This document shows positions 42,485 through 45,639 of a stretch of DNA of 45,639 bases, one piece after another; the stretch's first letter is position 1; the number at the start of each line of letters is the position of its first letter. A program made the translations under genes and the position numbers. The DNA comes from Desulfurococcaceae archaeon. GTDB lineage: Archaea; Thermoproteota; Thermoprotei_A; Sulfolobales; NBVN01. The stretch spans positions 1-45,639 of the forward strand of contig JAJHQR010000004.1 in NCBI GenBank assembly GCA_020833255.1, read 5' to 3'. The notes under the pieces were generated by a model. It ran no database searches, was not told the origin of the DNA, and worked only from the letters and a program-made list of their open reading frames with translations.

Positions 42485-43411
42485 ATGAGCTGGGCTCTAG
42501 TTCTTAAGAAGGCTTCGGAGATTTTGGTTGAGAAGGATTATGAGGTAAGGCTTATTATCGCGTCCCTGCTTGCCGAGGGCCACGTCCTCATAGAGGGAGT
42601 GCCCGGCATAGCTAAGACCTTAACCGCTAAGACCGTGGCTAAGCTCCTGAACCTAGACTTCAAGAGGGTTCAGATGACGCCGGATTTACTGCCCACAGAC
42701 ATAGTAGGTGGTTACGTTTATGACGCTAGGCAGGGATCCTTCACCCTCAAGAAGGGCCCTGTATTCACTAACGTATTACTGATTGACGAGATTAATAGGG
42801 GGTCGCCTAGAACCCAGTCAGCCCTGCTTGAAGCAATGCAGGAGAGGCAGGTAAGTATTGAGGGCCAGACATTCCCTCTCGAGAAACCCTTCATAGTCCT
42901 AGCTACTCAAAACCCGATAGAGTTCGAGGGTGTTTTCCCCTTACCTGAGGCACAGCTAGATAGATTCTTAGCCAGGATAGAATCAACCTACACCTCAACG
43001 GAGGGCTTGAAGAGAATCATTAAGGAGATAGACCAGATCGAGGAAGGGTTTAATGCGTTAAGCCCGGTGATGGGTAGAGAGGAGGTCCTTGAGTCTATTA
43101 AGGAGGTCCGTAAGGTCAGGGTCGACGACTCAATATACGACTACACAGTTAGGTTGGTTGAGGAGTCGCGCAAGCATCCTGCGGTCAAGCTAGGTGCTTC
43201 CCCTAGAGCGGGCATAGCCCTCGTAAGACTTGCTAAAGCGCTAGCCTACATAGACTCAAGAAATTACGTGATCCCGGACGATATCAAGAGCGCGGCTAAG
43301 CCCGTACTATCACATAGAATAATACTTAAGCCTGAGTACGAGATCAGCGGCGTCAACTCAGGGAAGGTTATTGAAGACCTCCTAGCAAGCGTGGAGGTCC
43401 CGAAGCCTTGA
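42485..43411 (+). CDS. MoxR-family AAA ATPase
   Basis: About 308 residues of the MoxR AAA+ class. Walker A is EGVPGIAKTLTAKTVA (about 43), the Walker B is LLIDEINRGSPRTQSALLEAMQERQV (about 105), sensor 1 is LATQNPIEFEGVFPLPEAQLDRFL, and the lid has GASPRAGIALVRLAKALA. MoxR proteins act as chaperones for von Willebrand-type or membrane complexes. The tracked start at 42461 adds eight residues and lies too close to the TATA box; ATG at 42485 (MSWALVLKK) is better. Followed by the DUF4129-like gene with a TTGA overlap. No DUF58 gene is seen in the window. Confidence 0.9.
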   Translation: MSWALVLKKASEILVEKDYEVRLIIASLLAEGHVLIEGVPGIAKTLTAKTVAKLLNLDFKRVQMTPDLLPTDIVGGYVYDARQGSFTLKKGPVFTNVLLIDEINRGSPRTQSALLEAMQERQVSIEGQTFPLEKPFIVLATQNPIEFEGVFPLPEAQLDRFLARIESTYTSTEGLKRIIKEIDQIEEGFNALSPVMGREEVLESIKEVRKVRVDDSIYDYTVRLVEESRKHPAVKLGASPRAGIALVRLAKALAYIDSRNYVIPDDIKSAAKPVLSHRIILKPEYEISGVNSGKVIEDLLASVEVPKP

Positions 43412-44637
43412 GTAACCCTATCGAAAAAGTCAAGAAAGCCTTACTACTCACACTACCACTCATAATCTTCCTAACACAGACCGTAGCGATAGCCACTGAA
43501 GCTACCGAGATACACACCCCTGACTTCCCCAACTACCTAGATATGCTGTACGACTACAAACCAGGCACCCAACTAAACTACACGGAATACCTCCAATTAC
43601 TCAAGGAATTCTTTAACTCAATCAACAAGGGTCGGGACCTAGAAGACGTAATGAGTGATCCAAACCTAAGTAAGTTGCAGTCCTTGATGAGGGAGGGCGG
43701 GGACCTAGATAACGCGCGCAAGCTCGACGCCTTAATGAGCTACAGTACCCTCAGCTCAGACGAACTCATTCAAGGCATTAGGGATGATGAGTTAAGGTCG
43801 CTTATCCAGGAAGCAGCCTTAACAGGTAATGTGAGCAACTCCTTACTCAACCTTATTAACGAGATGTATTCCTCAGGTAAGATCAGCTTCGACGACTACG
43901 TGAGAGCGCTCTACGCGTTAAGAAATATAAGTAGTGATGCTGAGTCAAGGAAGCAGATAGACTCACTGCTTTTGAGGGTTTTAGGTAATAGCTTGATTAA
44001 TTCCTCGCTTAACGTGTTAGGGGGTTCGGAATCACTAACTCAACTAACTGACCAGGAGTTAGTCAGGGATGCAGTAAATTCGATGCTTCAATTCTTGAAT
44101 AGGGAGCCCGAAGCTAACGCAGACTTCATTAAGGGTCTTGAGGATCTCTTGAAGTCCTCGCAAACCTCACCATCAATACCTAGCCTCAAAATACCTTCAG
44201 CCGGTCTAGCACTACCCCCGCTAACGTCCTTGAGTATTGACTTAGGTACCGCTCTACCATTCATCGTATTAACTCTAGCCCTCACGATATCCTTGGTAAT
44301 ATTCCTGAAGCAAGACAAGATTAGCTCTGCTCTAGCACGCATAACCCCACGCGGTAGCAGGCCCTCCTACGGACTCGGCAACATCGAGTCAAGAATTATT
44401 AGAACCTACTGGAACTCTGTTGAGTTGTTGAGAAAGAAGGTTCAGAGAAGTCCTAGCGACACTCATAGAGAGTACTACGAGAGAGTATCTAGAACACTCC
44501 CTGAGGCTGACTCAGTGTTCAGGAACATCACATTCGCTTACGAGAAGGTTAGGTGGGGGGCATTAGATGAGAGTGCGTTAGCGGATGAGGTAGACAGTAA
44601 TTACGTGAGGTTAAAGGATTTGGTGGGTAAGTCTTGA
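43408..44637 (+). CDS. DUF4129-like membrane protein of a MoxR operon
   Basis: A 409-residue protein. A signal-like segment (VKKALLLTLPLIIFLTQTVAIA) starts it, and a helical, Asp/Ser-rich outer region follows (about 30-270). One transmembrane segment (LPFIVLTLALTISLVIFL) comes near residue 290. The cytoplasmic tail, ESRIIRTYWNSVELLRKK... REYYERVSRTLPEADSVFRNITFAYEKVRWG, matches the DUF4129 domain common next to MoxR, DUF58 and transglutaminase genes. TTG start overlaps the MoxR stop, and its own stop overlaps the next start (TTGA again). Probably a MoxR-served membrane complex; role unknown. Confidence 0.7.
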   Translation: MSNPIEKVKKALLLTLPLIIFLTQTVAIATEATEIHTPDFPNYLDMLYDYKPGTQLNYTEYLQLLKEFFNSINKGRDLEDVMSDPNLSKLQSLMREGGDLDNARKLDALMSYSTLSSDELIQGIRDDELRSLIQEAALTGNVSNSLLNLINEMYSSGKISFDDYVRALYALRNISSDAESRKQIDSLLLRVLGNSLINSSLNVLGGSESLTQLTDQELVRDAVNSMLQFLNREPEANADFIKGLEDLLKSSQTSPSIPSLKIPSAGLALPPLTSLSIDLGTALPFIVLTLALTISLVIFLKQDKISSALARITPRGSRPSYGLGNIESRIIRTYWNSVELLRKKVQRSPSDTHREYYERVSRTLPEADSVFRNITFAYEKVRWGALDESALADEVDSNYVRLKDLVGKS

Positions 44638-45639
44638 GGGTTAAGCCGGTCCTAGAACTGGTTGGTCGAGTCATAGTCCTCTTAGTGTTCTGGACCTCAA
44701 TAAATAACCTCTTAACCAGCACTTTCTCGGGAAAGCTAGTTAATGATTTATTGAGGATTACCGCGATCTTCTCTATCAAGGACTTAACGGCTTTGACGAG
44801 CTTGTTCACACTAATCGCTCCCTTACTAGCAGTACTCACGGTCGTAACCATGAGTCATAAGCTGTACGTGATTACCTCACTACTCGCTTTCCTGAGCTCG
44901 CGGCCGGATCCCACTTACTTAGTGTTGGTTACGCTGGGCTTACTCACGTTACTATCGATTAACACGTACCTAACTAGCCTCAGGGGTTCTAGGGAGGGGG
45001 TGTTAAGGGACGTTAAGGTTGAGGGTTCTAAGGCTTCTTACCCTCTCCTCGCTCTGGTGGTGTGCTTACTGGTTATTAGCTCAACGTATTTAGTTTACCT
45101 CTACATAGATCTATTCTTCTCGTTCGTGGGGGCAATACCAGCCTACTCTAGGGTTAGGGTGCTCAGCGATTTCCTCGTGAACAACCCGCTCGGTAAGGCT
45201 TTACTAACCATCACATTCCTGGCAGCTTTCATAGAACCCTCACACAACTTGGTGGAGGCGCTCGCTTACTTCATCAGCCCTAACCCAACGTTAGCTAGGG
45301 CTGAGTTGAGGACCGCTATCAAGACTTTCGACGAGATTAAGTACCCCTTCTATTCCTTAATGAGCTTCATCCTAGCTCTCTACGTCGCCCCACCACTCTA
45401 CGTAGTCTCCGGCTTCATCTACTCTAACTACATTCTTAGAGTGTTTCCAGCCCTGAAATCTGTTGCGGGCTCCATAACTAATTCACCAATCATTCAATTA
45501 CTCGCCGAGATCCTTTTCTTCATGGTTGTCTGGGGTGTCTTCAGGTACGTGACCAAGTTCTTCAGGGGTTACGTTAGTAGGGGCATTATCTCGGCATTCC
45601 TAGTACTGCTTGCTCTAGTGGTGTTCGCTCAATACTTAG
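44634..45639 (+). CDS. Polytopic membrane protein, incomplete at window end
   Basis: Absent from the ORF track because it has no stop in the window. From a TTG at 44634, overlapping the previous stop, the frame is open for 335 codons to base 45639. It has about eight hydrophobic stretches, for example VGRVIVLLVFWTS, LVLVTLGLLTLLS, YPLLALVVCLLVISSTYLVYLY and IISAFLVLLALVVFAQYL, with basic loops between. No motif identifies a family. It is the third gene of the MoxR operon and probably a component of the same membrane system. Some further genes, perhaps DUF58, are likely downstream. Confidence 0.7.
   Translation, partial: MRVKPVLELVGRVIVLLVFWTSINNLLTSTFSGKLVNDLLRITAIFSIKDLTALTSLFTLIAPLLAVLTVVTMSHKLYVITSLLAFLSSRPDPTYLVLVTLGLLTLLSINTYLTSLRGSREGVLRDVKVEGSKASYPLLALVVCLLVISSTYLVYLYIDLFFSFVGAIPAYSRVRVLSDFLVNNPLGKALLTITFLAAFIEPSHNLVEALAYFISPNPTLARAELRTAIKTFDEIKYPFYSLMSFILALYVAPPLYVVSGFIYSNYILRVFPALKSVAGSITNSPIIQLLAEILFFMVVWGVFRYVTKFFRGYVSRGIISAFLVLLALVVFAQYL

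Overview
The window looks like chromosome of a hyperthermophilic archaeon of the phylum Thermoproteota (Thermoprotei, Desulfurococcales-like; I cannot name a genus). The evidence is a short XPF-type nuclease, a TFE-beta-like gene, an exosome/proteasome/SBDS superoperon, diphthamide-type EF-2, eL43, NAC, prefoldin and a tungsten aldehyde:ferredoxin oxidoreductase. TATA boxes lie about 25 nt from starts, GTG and TTG starts are common, and many genes join by NTGA stop/start overlaps. I found no rRNA, tRNA or CRISPR array.

Layout. 1-5.8 kb: the edge of a dehydrogenase-like gene, a decayed insertion-sequence-like tail, a MoaD-like protein, a DHH phosphoesterase, a minimal SufB/SufC iron-sulfur assembly pair, a histone-deacetylase-fold protein, a PadR regulator and a DUF429 protein. 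5.8-10.5 kb: an AAA ATPase, a second insertion-sequence-like tail, then a sugar-nucleotidyltransferase plus GlgA pair for glycogen-type synthesis. 10.5-14.5 kb: an untracked 43-residue protein with two C-x3-C-x3-C motifs just upstream of a CcdA/DsbD-like thiol-redox membrane protein, a small membrane protein, DUF2283, an M28-type peptidase and a corrinoid adenosyltransferase. 14.5-21 kb: a membrane pyrophosphatase, a degenerate DHH-like protein, a GalE-type epimerase and EF-2.

21-28.5 kb is one long leftward block, read from psmA to SBDS, Rrp4, Rrp41, Rrp42, eL43, a Brix protein, Pcc1, prefoldin beta, DUF3194, DHH and XPF. It joins RNA decay, protein turnover, ribosome assembly, tRNA modification and repair. 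28.5-33.9 kb: a radical SAM maturase diverges from tungsten AOR. A perfect 8-bp inverted repeat straddles the AOR TATA box. YjbQ, an E1-like enzyme and an endonuclease III relative follow. 33.9-38.5 kb holds three amidohydrolase-superfamily genes, including adenine deaminase. 38.5-41.3 kb has an XRE regulator, NAC, a beta-CASP RNase and the TFE-beta-like gene.

41.4-45.6 kb has an unrecognised protein, then a C/D box sRNA with two guides. One guide is predicted to pair with the conserved 530 loop of 16S rRNA. A MoxR ATPase, a DUF4129-like membrane protein and a polytopic membrane protein follow; the last runs off the window and is missing from the ORF track.

Best leads: the twin C-x3-C-x3-C microprotein beside CcdA, the C/D sRNA, the AOR operator, the two related insertion-sequence tails, and several enzyme-family members lacking expected catalytic residues (endonuclease III-like, E1-like, DHH-like).
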